From positions 62,001-126,000 of the forward strand of contig CAWFIB010000027.1 in assembly GCA_963815775.1 (NCBI GenBank): a DNA stretch of 64,000 nt, given 5' to 3'. This DNA comes from CAVVDY01 sp963815775. GTDB taxonomy: Bacteria > Acidobacteriota > Terriglobia > Terriglobales > Acidobacteriaceae. Both the position numbers and the translations under genes were made by a program. Each line of letters opens with the position of its first letter. Position 1 is the stretch's first letter. The notes beneath the pieces are model-generated. The model was given only the letters and a program-made list of their open reading frames with translations, did no database searches and was not told where the DNA came from. Positions 17,067 through 24,501 of the stretch are shown here, piece after piece.

Positions 17067-18602
17067 ATGAACTATCCCTTGTGGCAGATCGGATTTCCTG
17101 GCGGTTTGCTGATAGCGCTGGTGGCCGTAGTGCACGTCTTCATCTCGCACTTTGCAGTGGGTGGCGGGGCGTATCTCGTGCTGCTGGAGAGCAAGGCGAA
17201 CCGTAATCATGATGCGGGTCTGCTGGCGTATGTACGCAAGCACTCGAAGTTCTTTGCGTTGCTGACGCTGGTGCTGGGCGCGGTGACCGGCGTCGGCATC
17301 TGGTTCACCATTGGTCTGGTCAGCCCGGAGGCGACCTCGTCGCTGATTCACACCTTTGTCTGGGGCTGGGCCATCGAGTGGGTGTTCTTCTTCGTGGAGA
17401 TCGCCTCGATCCTCATCTACGCCTACGGCTGGGACCGCCTGGACCGCGCCTCGCATATGGCGGTGGGGTGGGTGTACTTCGTGGCGGCATGGGCGAGTCT
17501 GTTCATCATCAACGGCATCATCACGTACATGCTGACGCCGGGCCGCTGGCTGCAAACGCACGCCTTCTGGAGCGGCTTCTTTAACCCGACGTATTGGCCT
17601 TCGCTGGTGCTGCGAAGCGGCATGGCAATCGTGCTGGCAGGAATGTTTGGGCTGGTCACCGGCCTGCGGATTGCCAGCCCAACCCGGGAACGGGTGCTGC
17701 GCTATGCGGGGTACTGGATCCTGGTGGGCACGCTGTGTTTGATTCTGCCGGCGCGCTGGTACTTCGCGGATTTGCCACCGGAGGCGAAAGCGTACTTTGC
17801 GGTCATCCTTCCGGCCATGCGGAACATGGTGTATCTGGGAATCGCGGCGGCGGCACTGAGTTTCGTTCTGGCGGGTATATTCGCGGTGGCGAAGCCGGGT
17901 TGGATGCGGGCTCCAGTGGTCGCGCTGATTCTGTTGTGTGGCTTCGTTGTTATGGGGGCGGGCGAATATACGCGCGAGGTGGCGCGCAAGCCCTTCGCTA
18001 TCGGCAGCTACATCTACTCCAACGATCTGCGGGTGGCTGAGATGGCGAGCCCGGGCACCGCGGGCTTTGCCGCTAGCGCGAAGTGGATCGAACCGGACCC
18101 GTCCAACCAGGTGGCGCAGGGAAGGCAGATGTTCGCGATGCAGTGTGGCATCTGTCACAGCGTCGACGGATACCGGGCGATGATGCCGCGGGTTCATGGC
18201 TGGGGTGCGGAATTTGCCAGCGATGTTCTGCAGCATCTTCCGTTGATGCGTGGCACCATGCCTCCGTTTGCGGGGAAGGAACAGGACCGCGTTGCCGTGG
18301 GCGCATATCTGGCGACGCTGTCGCCGGCGAGCGACGATCACTCGCTACCGGCAGTGGAATTAGGGCGACAGGAGTTCGGGCGGCGGTGCTCGATGTGCCA
18401 CACTGTGGGAGGCAAGTTCAGGCCGCTGTCGATGGAGGGTATGGATATGGATTCCATTGACGGCCTGCTGACGCAGCTGGATTCACTCAATCCCGGGATG
18501 CCACATTTTTACGCGACAGAGCAGGAGCGAAAGGCGCTGGGGGTGTTCCTGCAAAGCGGCGATTCTTATCAGCCCATCAATAACTCAGGACGGAGCCAAT
18601 GA
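17067..18602 (+). CDS. Cytochrome bd-type oxidase subunit I-like protein fused to two c-type heme motifs
   Basis: The 511-aa protein has about nine TM segments (residues 1-320) and a soluble C-terminal part. CydA features include the first-TM His (VVHVFISHFAVGGGAYLVLL), AIEWVFFFVEIASILIYAYGW followed by DRL (E. coli CydA: FFLEST..GWDRL), NGIITYML...NPTYWP, and EYTREVARKPF (CydA: TEVGRQPW). The His that ligates heme b558 in E. coli CydA (NPVAQVKFVHTV) is not at that position here (NPTYWPSLVLRSGM). Two CxxCH motifs follow, CGICH at about residue 360 and CSMCH at about 441. Start ATG 17067 is chosen because it begins the TM protein; ATG 17040 is possible. It overlaps the next gene by 4 bp (ATGA). 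It probably transfers electrons to O2 or another acceptor; donor unknown. Confidence 0.7.
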   Translation: MNYPLWQIGFPGGLLIALVAVVHVFISHFAVGGGAYLVLLESKANRNHDAGLLAYVRKHSKFFALLTLVLGAVTGVGIWFTIGLVSPEATSSLIHTFVWGWAIEWVFFFVEIASILIYAYGWDRLDRASHMAVGWVYFVAAWASLFIINGIITYMLTPGRWLQTHAFWSGFFNPTYWPSLVLRSGMAIVLAGMFGLVTGLRIASPTRERVLRYAGYWILVGTLCLILPARWYFADLPPEAKAYFAVILPAMRNMVYLGIAAAALSFVLAGIFAVAKPGWMRAPVVALILLCGFVVMGAGEYTREVARKPFAIGSYIYSNDLRVAEMASPGTAGFAASAKWIEPDPSNQVAQGRQMFAMQCGICHSVDGYRAMMPRVHGWGAEFASDVLQHLPLMRGTMPPFAGKEQDRVAVGAYLATLSPASDDHSLPAVELGRQEFGRRCSMCHTVGGKFRPLSMEGMDMDSIDGLLTQLDSLNPGMPHFYATEQERKALGVFLQSGDSYQPINNSGRSQ

Positions 18603-19705
18603 ACTCACTTCCTATTCCGACGCCTGATCCCATGCCTCTGCCCGGACCAGTATGGCTGATGATGACCCTGTTGCTGGTCACCTTCCTGTTACACATTATT
18701 GCGATGAACCTGACGGTCGGCGGGACCGCAATAGCAGCCATGGGTGCAGCCCGACGCAAGCGGGATGCTCTTGCCGGGCGGCTTGCCGGCGACCTGCTGG
18801 CGGTCCTGCCATTTTCGCTGGCGTTCACCATCACGCTTGGCGTGGCGGCGCTGCTATTCGTACAGGTGCTGTATGGGAACCTGCTGTACGCGAGTTCGAT
18901 TCTGATCGGCGCGTTCTGGATCGCGGTGGTCCCGATGCTGATCGTTGCCTACTACGGGCTGTATTACAGCAAGTCTCGGCCCGGGCGCTGGAGCGGGATC
19001 TGGCTTTCGCTTCTACTGCTGCTGGCCATCGGCTTCATCTACGTTAATAACTTCACGCTCATGCTCAGTCCACAGCACTGGCTCGCCATGTACCGGCACA
19101 GTAGTGCGGGGCTGAACCTGAACTGGAGCGATCCCAGCCTGGCGCCACGTTATCTGCACTTCATGCTGGGAGCCTTCGCCATCGCAGGGCTCATGGTGTT
19201 CGCCGCTGGTGTGTGGAAGCGCTCGACGGAATACGGACAGTGGATGCTGCTGCACGGGGCGCAGTGGTTTGTTGTGCCAACCGTGCTGAACTATGTGGTC
19301 GGCATGTGGTTCCTGCTGTCGCTTCCCCGGACGGTGCTGATCGATTTATTTACCGGCAGTCCGCTGGCGGCGTCGCTGATTGGAATCGGGATGCTGCTGC
19401 CGCTGGCGGCCATAGCGCACGTGGTGTTGGCCGCAAAAACCGAAAAGACCTTATTGCATGCTCGGCTGGCAATATTGGCAACACTGCTGACATTGATTGT
19501 GATGGTAGCGGTCCGGCAGATCGTAAGGACCGGCTACGTTGCGCCGTATGTACACCTCGATCAGCTCGCGGTCAGGTCGCAGTGGAGCGTCATCGGGCTA
19601 TTTCTGGTGTTGTTTGTGGCAGGGCTGGGCGTGCTTTACCTCATGGTGTTGAAGGTGTACCAGAACCCAGCCGGCCACGTGCCTGCGTCCACTAAGTATG
19701 ACTGA
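18599..19705 (+). CDS. Second CydA-like membrane subunit (CydA'-type)
   Basis: The 368-aa integral membrane protein has about nine TM segments and no soluble domain. The first TM (LLHIIAMNLTVGGTAI) parallels the first TM of the upstream CydA-like protein (VVHVFISHFAVGGGAYL), including the His and the VGG turn, so the subunits look like paralogues. SLAPRYLHFMLGAFAIAG resembles the CydA segment carrying the heme b558 His (NP..-x-F-x-H-T), a His that the upstream subunit lacks. I see no quinol-binding GRQPW-like motif and no CydB features. It is coupled to the upstream gene by ATGA. The two proteins probably form a heterodimeric cytochrome bd-related complex without CydB. Confidence 0.6.
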   Translation: MNSLPIPTPDPMPLPGPVWLMMTLLLVTFLLHIIAMNLTVGGTAIAAMGAARRKRDALAGRLAGDLLAVLPFSLAFTITLGVAALLFVQVLYGNLLYASSILIGAFWIAVVPMLIVAYYGLYYSKSRPGRWSGIWLSLLLLLAIGFIYVNNFTLMLSPQHWLAMYRHSSAGLNLNWSDPSLAPRYLHFMLGAFAIAGLMVFAAGVWKRSTEYGQWMLLHGAQWFVVPTVLNYVVGMWFLLSLPRTVLIDLFTGSPLAASLIGIGMLLPLAAIAHVVLAAKTEKTLLHARLAILATLLTLIVMVAVRQIVRTGYVAPYVHLDQLAVRSQWSVIGLFLVLFVAGLGVLYLMVLKVYQNPAGHVPASTKYD

Positions 19706-19805
19706 CAAAACCGAATAGGGGACTGTGGCAAGATGCGGGCCATCGCGGCCCCGACGGCCGCCGCTTCCTCAACTGATAATCGCTGTTCCCGAACGAGGTG
19801 AACCC

Positions 19806-21305
19806 GTGCTGAAGTTTGTGGAATCGCCCGCAGGTTCTGCTGTCTCCACCGTAGCGTCACCTGCCGCGACACCGAAGCCATGGCTTACGGAAGACTGGCT
19901 CTCGGTATGGATTGGACTTCTTGTCTTCGTGCTCTCTCTGGGCTTGCTGGCGGGTGCTGACATGCTGGGGTGGGCGGTTACCACTTCGGTCTGGACTTCG
20001 CCCGCCAAGGCGCTGGCGCCGGCTTCGAAGAGCTACGCGAATCTGCCGGGCCTGCTCTCTCTGCTGCTCACCTACGTTGCGATGCTCGCCGTTCTGCTGG
20101 CAGGGGCCAGAGCTCTGGGCGCAAACCTGAAGCGCTTTGCCATGGGCTTCAGCGTGATCTTCGCGGTGAGCTATGCCTGCTGGTTCATCGGCAGTTGGGC
20201 GTATATTGCGGCTACTCCCGACAAGCGTGCCGCTCTGAAGCTCTCCTGGTCGCTCAATCTGACCAACGAGTCGGGCTTCATTGTGGCATTGCTGGCCGGA
20301 CTGGTGGTCGGCAACTTTATGCCCGGGCTGTCGGCCTGGCTGAAAGAAGCGGTGCGGCCCGAGCTTTACATCAAGACTGCGATCGTCATTCTGGGAGGAT
20401 TCCTCGGCATTGCCGCGCTCGACCAGCGGCGGCTGGCTTCGACCATGATCTTCCAGGGGCTGTGCGCGATTGTCTGCGCCTATCTCATCTTCTGGCCCAT
20501 CGTGTATTTCGTCGCCCGCCGCTACTTCGGCTTCAGCCGCGAATGGGCGGCGCCGCTGGCGTCGGGTATCTCCATCTGCGGCGTCTCTGCGGCGATCGCG
20601 ACCGGCGGTGCCATCCGCGCCCGGCCGGTGGTGCCGGTGATGGTCTCATCGTTGGTGGTGGTTTTTGCGGTGGTGGAGATGCTCATCCTGCCCTTCGCTG
20701 CACAGCACTTCCTTGCCGGCAGCCCGATGGTGGCCGGCGCCTGGATGGGACTGGCGGTGAAGACGGACGGGGCAGCGGTCGCCAGCGGCGCCATCGCGGA
20801 GTCGCTGATTCGAGCCAAAGCCGCCGCCAATGGCATCAACTTCCAGCCCGGGTGGATCATGGGCGCAGCCACCACGGTGAAGGTGTTCATCGACATCATG
20901 ATCGGGGTGTGGGCCTTCGTGCTGGCCTGGGTGTGGACGGCCAAGATTGAGCGCCGCACCGACCAGAAGGTCAGAGCCGTGCAGATTTGGCAACGCTTTC
21001 CCAAGTTCGTTCTTGGCTACGTTGCCACCTTCCTGTTTGTGCTGGCGCTGGGATTGCTGCTTCCCCGCTCGCTGCCCAGGATCAAGACCGCCATGGGGCA
21101 GGCGAACATCTTCCGCGGCATCTTCTTCGTGCTGACCTTCTTCACCATCGGAGTGGTGTCCAACTTCCGCAGGCTGTGGCAGGAAGGCATTGCCAAGCTG
21201 GCCGCCGTCTATGTGCTTTGTCTGTTTGGCTACATCATCTGGGTGGGCCTGCTGATCTCATGGCTGTTCTTCGGCGGAATGCTGCCGCCGATCGTGAAAG
21301 GATGA
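19806..21305 (+). CDS. YeiH-type putative sulfate/anion exporter family transporter
   Basis: The 499-aa inner-membrane protein starts at GTG 19806 with GAGGTG five bases upstream; the frame is open further upstream without good starts. About 11-12 TM segments are seen. Family features of Cons_hypoth698/YeiH transporters are LPGLLSLLLTYVAML, IKTAIVILGGFLGIAALDQR, the GISICGVSAAIATGGAIRAR loop, and GAWMGLAVKTDGAAVASG. The family is annotated 'putative sulfate exporter'; the real substrate is generally unproven. It is longer than typical YeiH (~340 aa) because of an N-terminal extension and extra TMs. It ends 3 bp before a 50-aa membrane ORF, probably its operon partner. Confidence 0.75.
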   Translation: MLKFVESPAGSAVSTVASPAATPKPWLTEDWLSVWIGLLVFVLSLGLLAGADMLGWAVTTSVWTSPAKALAPASKSYANLPGLLSLLLTYVAMLAVLLAGARALGANLKRFAMGFSVIFAVSYACWFIGSWAYIAATPDKRAALKLSWSLNLTNESGFIVALLAGLVVGNFMPGLSAWLKEAVRPELYIKTAIVILGGFLGIAALDQRRLASTMIFQGLCAIVCAYLIFWPIVYFVARRYFGFSREWAAPLASGISICGVSAAIATGGAIRARPVVPVMVSSLVVVFAVVEMLILPFAAQHFLAGSPMVAGAWMGLAVKTDGAAVASGAIAESLIRAKAAANGINFQPGWIMGAATTVKVFIDIMIGVWAFVLAWVWTAKIERRTDQKVRAVQIWQRFPKFVLGYVATFLFVLALGLLLPRSLPRIKTAMGQANIFRGIFFVLTFFTIGVVSNFRRLWQEGIAKLAAVYVLCLFGYIIWVGLLISWLFFGGMLPPIVKG

Positions 21306-21308
21306 CCT

Positions 21309-21461
21309 ATGCCGGAACCAGTGATCGGCGAAGAAATGCGCAAGATGGAGAGCGAGTACGAGCCGCTGCTTCCCATCGAGAAGAAACTGATCTGGTACAC
21401 CTTCTTCACCGGAATTGTGGTGTGCATTGCTCTGGTGTTGATCAGCCGGGCGTTGGCGTAG
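21309..21461 (+). CDS. Small single-TM membrane protein (50 aa)
   Basis: ATG 21309 to TAG 21461 encodes 50 residues: a charged N-terminus (MPEPVIGEEMRKMESEYEPL), a linker, then one hydrophobic segment (LIWYTFFTGIVVCIALVLIS) ending RALA. It lies 3 bp after the YeiH-type transporter stop, within ribosome reach, so coupled expression is likely. The N-in charge pattern and single TM suggest an accessory subunit or regulator of the transporter. I do not recognise a family. The coding call rests on position, codon composition and topology. Confidence 0.55.
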   Translation: MPEPVIGEEMRKMESEYEPLLPIEKKLIWYTFFTGIVVCIALVLISRALA

Positions 21462-21502
21462 CGGGGCTGGTGCCTGGTCGAGCCCGGGTTTCGGCAAGCA
21501 GC

Positions 21503-22828
21503 CTACCGGCTTAAGGGAAGAAAGTAGGCCTCTACGGCCGCAAGCACCGATGCGCGGTCCAGACTTGGCGGACGCTGTGCATAGCGCGCCGCCCAACGAA
21601 TCTGGTTCACAATGTCGCGGGGATGGCACGCCCGCAGCAGTTCATGCCGCTGGTTCTCGATGATATCGATGATCTCATCGATCACTGCCGGCTCGAATTC
21701 CAGTCCAGCTTCGCCGCAGACCCGATTAAAAATCTCGCCGAATTGCTCATGGGAAGCCGTGCCCACCAGGATTTTAGTTTGCATGCGGCGCAGGAAGGCG
21801 GCATCGGCCAGCTCTGAGGGGGCAAGGTTGGTGGCGAAGACCACGAGCATTTCGAAGGGAACTTGCACTTTTTTCCCACCGGCCAGGGTGAGGATATCGA
21901 CCCCGCGATCGAGCGGAACCACCCAGCGGTTCAGCAACTCTTCGGGACGAACGCGCTGGCGGCCGAAGTCGTCGATGATGAGCACGCCGTTGTTGGCCTT
22001 CATCTGTACCGGTGCGTGGTAGAACTTCGTCATGGGATTGAGTTGCAGCTCCAGCATGTCGGCGGTCAGCTCCCCGCCTACCAGTACGGTCGGACGGCGG
22101 CACAGCACCCACCGCGGGTCGGTGTCTTCCTGATCCATGCTGCTGACGGCGTCATGCACGTGAGGGTCGAAGAGGGTGATGACCTGGCTCTCCACCTGGA
22201 TGGCGAACGGAATCCATACGTGATCGCATGCCAGCACGCGGGGGAGGGTGCTGGCGATGACGGTTTTGCCGGTTCCCGACGGCCCGTACAGGAAGATGGG
22301 AGCGCCGGAATTCATGGCGGTCCCCATCTGGTCAAGCAGCTTATCGTCCAGCACCAGGTGGGAGAAGGCGCGGTGCATGTCGTCAGCATGAATCTCCACC
22401 TCGCGGGTGCTTTGACGGCGGACCTGCTGGACATAGTCGTCGAGCGAGACTGGGGCCGGTCCGGTATACTGGCAAACTTCCAGCAGCTGTATGGCGCGCT
22501 CGCGGCCCCGCGCCGTCAGCCCGAGACACGGGGTGTTGCCGGTCATGCCCGTCACCTCCAGCAGCTGTTCCACGCGAAGCTGGCGGAAGACTTCATCCAC
22601 CACGCGATACGGCAGCCGCAGAGAGTAGGCCAACTCCCGCAGGTTGGGCGAGGCGCTGGTGTACATCGTCTTGAGCGTGAGATCGGCGAGGAAAGCTTTG
22701 CGTAAGCCGGCATCGGCGACCGATTGAGGCATTTTTCGCGCTTCCGCGGGAAGCTCTGGAGCGGCCGCTGGATGGCCCTGCTCAGGCGTGGGCGTCGTCG
22801 CAAGCGCTGGCTGCGGCTCGGGGATCAT
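21503..22828 (-). CDS. AAA+ ATPase with N-terminal winged-helix-like region (MoxR/'chaperone-like' type)
   Basis: The 441-aa protein starts at ATG 22828 in a 4-bp ATGA overlap with the upstream sigma54-type gene. Residues about 50-150 (SPNLRELAYSLRLPYRVVDE, VFRQLRVEQLLEVTG) resemble a winged-helix domain. The ATPase core has Walker A GPSGTGKT, Walker B-like NNGVLIIDDFGRQ and a sensor segment (MLVVFATNLAPSELADAAFLR). It lacks a GAFTGA loop, so it is not a sigma54 activator. Proteins of this form are annotated as predicted ATPases with chaperone activity and are often near pili or secretion genes, but no such genes are adjacent. Coupling to the PilZ-bearing regulator suggests a shared, c-di-GMP-linked process; the client is unknown. 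Confidence 0.7.
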   Translation of the reverse strand: MIPEPQPALATTPTPEQGHPAAAPELPAEARKMPQSVADAGLRKAFLADLTLKTMYTSASPNLRELAYSLRLPYRVVDEVFRQLRVEQLLEVTGMTGNTPCLGLTARGRERAIQLLEVCQYTGPAPVSLDDYVQQVRRQSTREVEIHADDMHRAFSHLVLDDKLLDQMGTAMNSGAPIFLYGPSGTGKTVIASTLPRVLACDHVWIPFAIQVESQVITLFDPHVHDAVSSMDQEDTDPRWVLCRRPTVLVGGELTADMLELQLNPMTKFYHAPVQMKANNGVLIIDDFGRQRVRPEELLNRWVVPLDRGVDILTLAGGKKVQVPFEMLVVFATNLAPSELADAAFLRRMQTKILVGTASHEQFGEIFNRVCGEAGLEFEPAVIDEIIDIIENQRHELLRACHPRDIVNQIRWAARYAQRPPSLDRASVLAAVEAYFLPLSR

Positions 22829-24210
22829 GATTCGGTAGCCATGACCGCTTCCAGCCGATAGGGGTCGGAGTGCTGCATGCCGCCGGAAAAAGCCGGGACG
22901 TGCGAAGCGGGCCCGGCAATCCACTGCTGAATGATGTCGGTTTGCAACTGGTTGAGGCTGACAAAGCGGATGCCCGCCGTGCCTTCAGGCCGGCACCAGG
23001 CTACGACGCCCCTGACCTGGAGCGCGCGCAAGCTACCCGGCAGGGTGAAGGTCAAGATCAATTGTTCATCATGAGTAAGAGGAGGTTGCACATTTCGTAG
23101 CCCCAAGCCTCCCAGGCTGAGATTGCTGGACTCGGCCTCAAAACCGCCGCCGGAGGCCGCGATGATGTTCACCGGGATAACGAGTTCTTTGCGATGGTCG
23201 CGGGAGGGCGCCGCATCGGCAGTGGCTGAGGCGGCGTGCCGGTGCCGGCGTTTCACCGGGATTTGCAACTGGGTCAACTTGCGACAAAAGGTGCGGCGCG
23301 GCATGCCCAACTGCACTGCAGCCAACGTCTGATTGCCGTGGCTCAACCCAAGAGCGCGTACGATCATGGCCCGCTCCATCTCGGCAATCGAGGTCATCTC
23401 CGCAATCGCCGTGGTCCTGACCGGCTCGATGGATGGGCGCCTGCTCATATGCTGCCCGACATCCTGGGCCGTGATCTCCAGGTTGGCATTCTGCAGGACC
23501 AGTGTCAGCACCAGGTTGCGCAACTCACGCACATTGCCCGGCCAGTCGAAGTGCAGCAGGCACTGTAGGGCGTCAGGGGTAAATCGCGCCTGCGGATTGC
23601 TCTGTTGCAGGAAATGTCTGGCCAGGGCAACAATGTCCTGCGGGCGCTCGCGCAACGGCGGCACAGCGATCTGGATCTCCCCCAGGCGATGGAAGAGGTC
23701 ACGGCGAAAGGTCCCTTGCAGCACGCTGGCTTCGAGATTGCGATTGGTCGCAGCCACCACCCGCACATCCACGCTCACCTTGCGCCGGCTGCCCAGCCGG
23801 TAATAGGAGTTGCCATCGAGGACGCGCAACAGCTTGGCCTGCAGCTTGGGATCGAGGTCGCCAATCTCATCCAGAAATAAGGTACCGCCATCAGCCAGCT
23901 CAAATATGCCGGGCTTGGCGGCGTCGGCCCCGCTGAAAGCTCCTTTTTCGTAACCAAACAGTTCGCTCTCGATGAGATGTTCGGGCAGGGCCGAGCAGTT
24001 GATGTCGATCCAGGGCCGGGTGCGACGCGGCGAGTGCTGGTGGATGATGCGCGCGACCAGCTCCTTGCCTACGCCGGTTTCGCCGACGATCAACACCGAG
24101 GCTTTGTGTGCCGCCACCTGGCGGGCGGTATCGATGACCGCGATCATTTTCGGATCGACCACCACCGCGCCCTGCAGGACATCCGCCAACGGCATGGACA
24201 GGTTGCTCAC
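22825..24210 (-). CDS. Sigma54-dependent activator fused to a C-terminal PilZ domain
   Basis: The 461-aa protein starts at GTG 24210 with GGAG upstream. It has no receiver or GAF domain; the AAA+ domain starts almost at once: Walker A GETGVGKE, GAFSGA (variant of the sigma54-contact loop GAFTGA), Walker B GGTLFLDEIGDLD, then VVAATNRNLEA and FDWPGNVRELRNLV. A Fis-type HTH follows (MIVRALGLSHGNQTLAAVQLG, PRRTFCRKL). Residues about 340-440 resemble PilZ, with NLSLGGLGLR matching the (D/N)xSxxG motif; the RxxxR half is less clear (RDHRKELVIPV). PilZ domains bind c-di-GMP, so this may couple c-di-GMP to sigma54 promoters. Its targets are not evident; it is divergent from the subtilase gene. Confidence 0.8.
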   Translation of the reverse strand: MSNLSMPLADVLQGAVVVDPKMIAVIDTARQVAAHKASVLIVGETGVGKELVARIIHQHSPRRTRPWIDINCSALPEHLIESELFGYEKGAFSGADAAKPGIFELADGGTLFLDEIGDLDPKLQAKLLRVLDGNSYYRLGSRRKVSVDVRVVAATNRNLEASVLQGTFRRDLFHRLGEIQIAVPPLRERPQDIVALARHFLQQSNPQARFTPDALQCLLHFDWPGNVRELRNLVLTLVLQNANLEITAQDVGQHMSRRPSIEPVRTTAIAEMTSIAEMERAMIVRALGLSHGNQTLAAVQLGMPRRTFCRKLTQLQIPVKRRHRHAASATADAAPSRDHRKELVIPVNIIAASGGGFEAESSNLSLGGLGLRNVQPPLTHDEQLILTFTLPGSLRALQVRGVVAWCRPEGTAGIRFVSLNQLQTDIIQQWIAGPASHVPAFSGGMQHSDPYRLEAVMATES

Positions 24211-24501
24211 GCAGCTTTCTCCGATGTGGCACGCAGGACGACGCGCGCCGCTGTAGAGCTGCTACCCCGACGCACTTCTCAACCGCCTCTACACCGAACC
24301 TATCGGCCAACCCCGGCGATGCTTAAGGCGGAATGTGCCACTGTGGCTCAATCGGCGGCGAGGCTTGTGCCGGATTGGCGCAATGGGTCCCCGGCGGGAG
24401 GGCATGAACAGCGGCGGCAAAGCACTTAGCCCATGCGACAAGTTGGCCACCTCCGTGCCTTAGGCATGGTGGCGCTAAGAAACAGCGCGGAGGTGAAAGG
24501 C
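24211..24501. promoter_or_regulatory. Divergent intergenic region between sigma54/PilZ regulator and subtilase
   Basis: The 291-bp spacer must carry promoters for both directions. The subtilase ATG at 24502 has a strong GGAGGTG at 24489-24495. I looked for a -24/-12 sigma54 box (TGGCAC-N5-TTGC) and found TGGCAC-like pieces, for example at 24232, but no complete match. Confidence 0.35.

Noticed and set aside
17031..18341. 436-codon minus-strand frame opposite the CydA-like gene
   Set aside because: Composition is Arg/His-rich without motifs; it is the shadow of the plus-strand CydA/heme-c gene.
24211..24501. Sigma54 promoter (TGGCAC-N5-TTGC) between the divergent genes
   Set aside because: TGGCAC-like pieces occur, but no correctly spaced TTGC follows on either strand.
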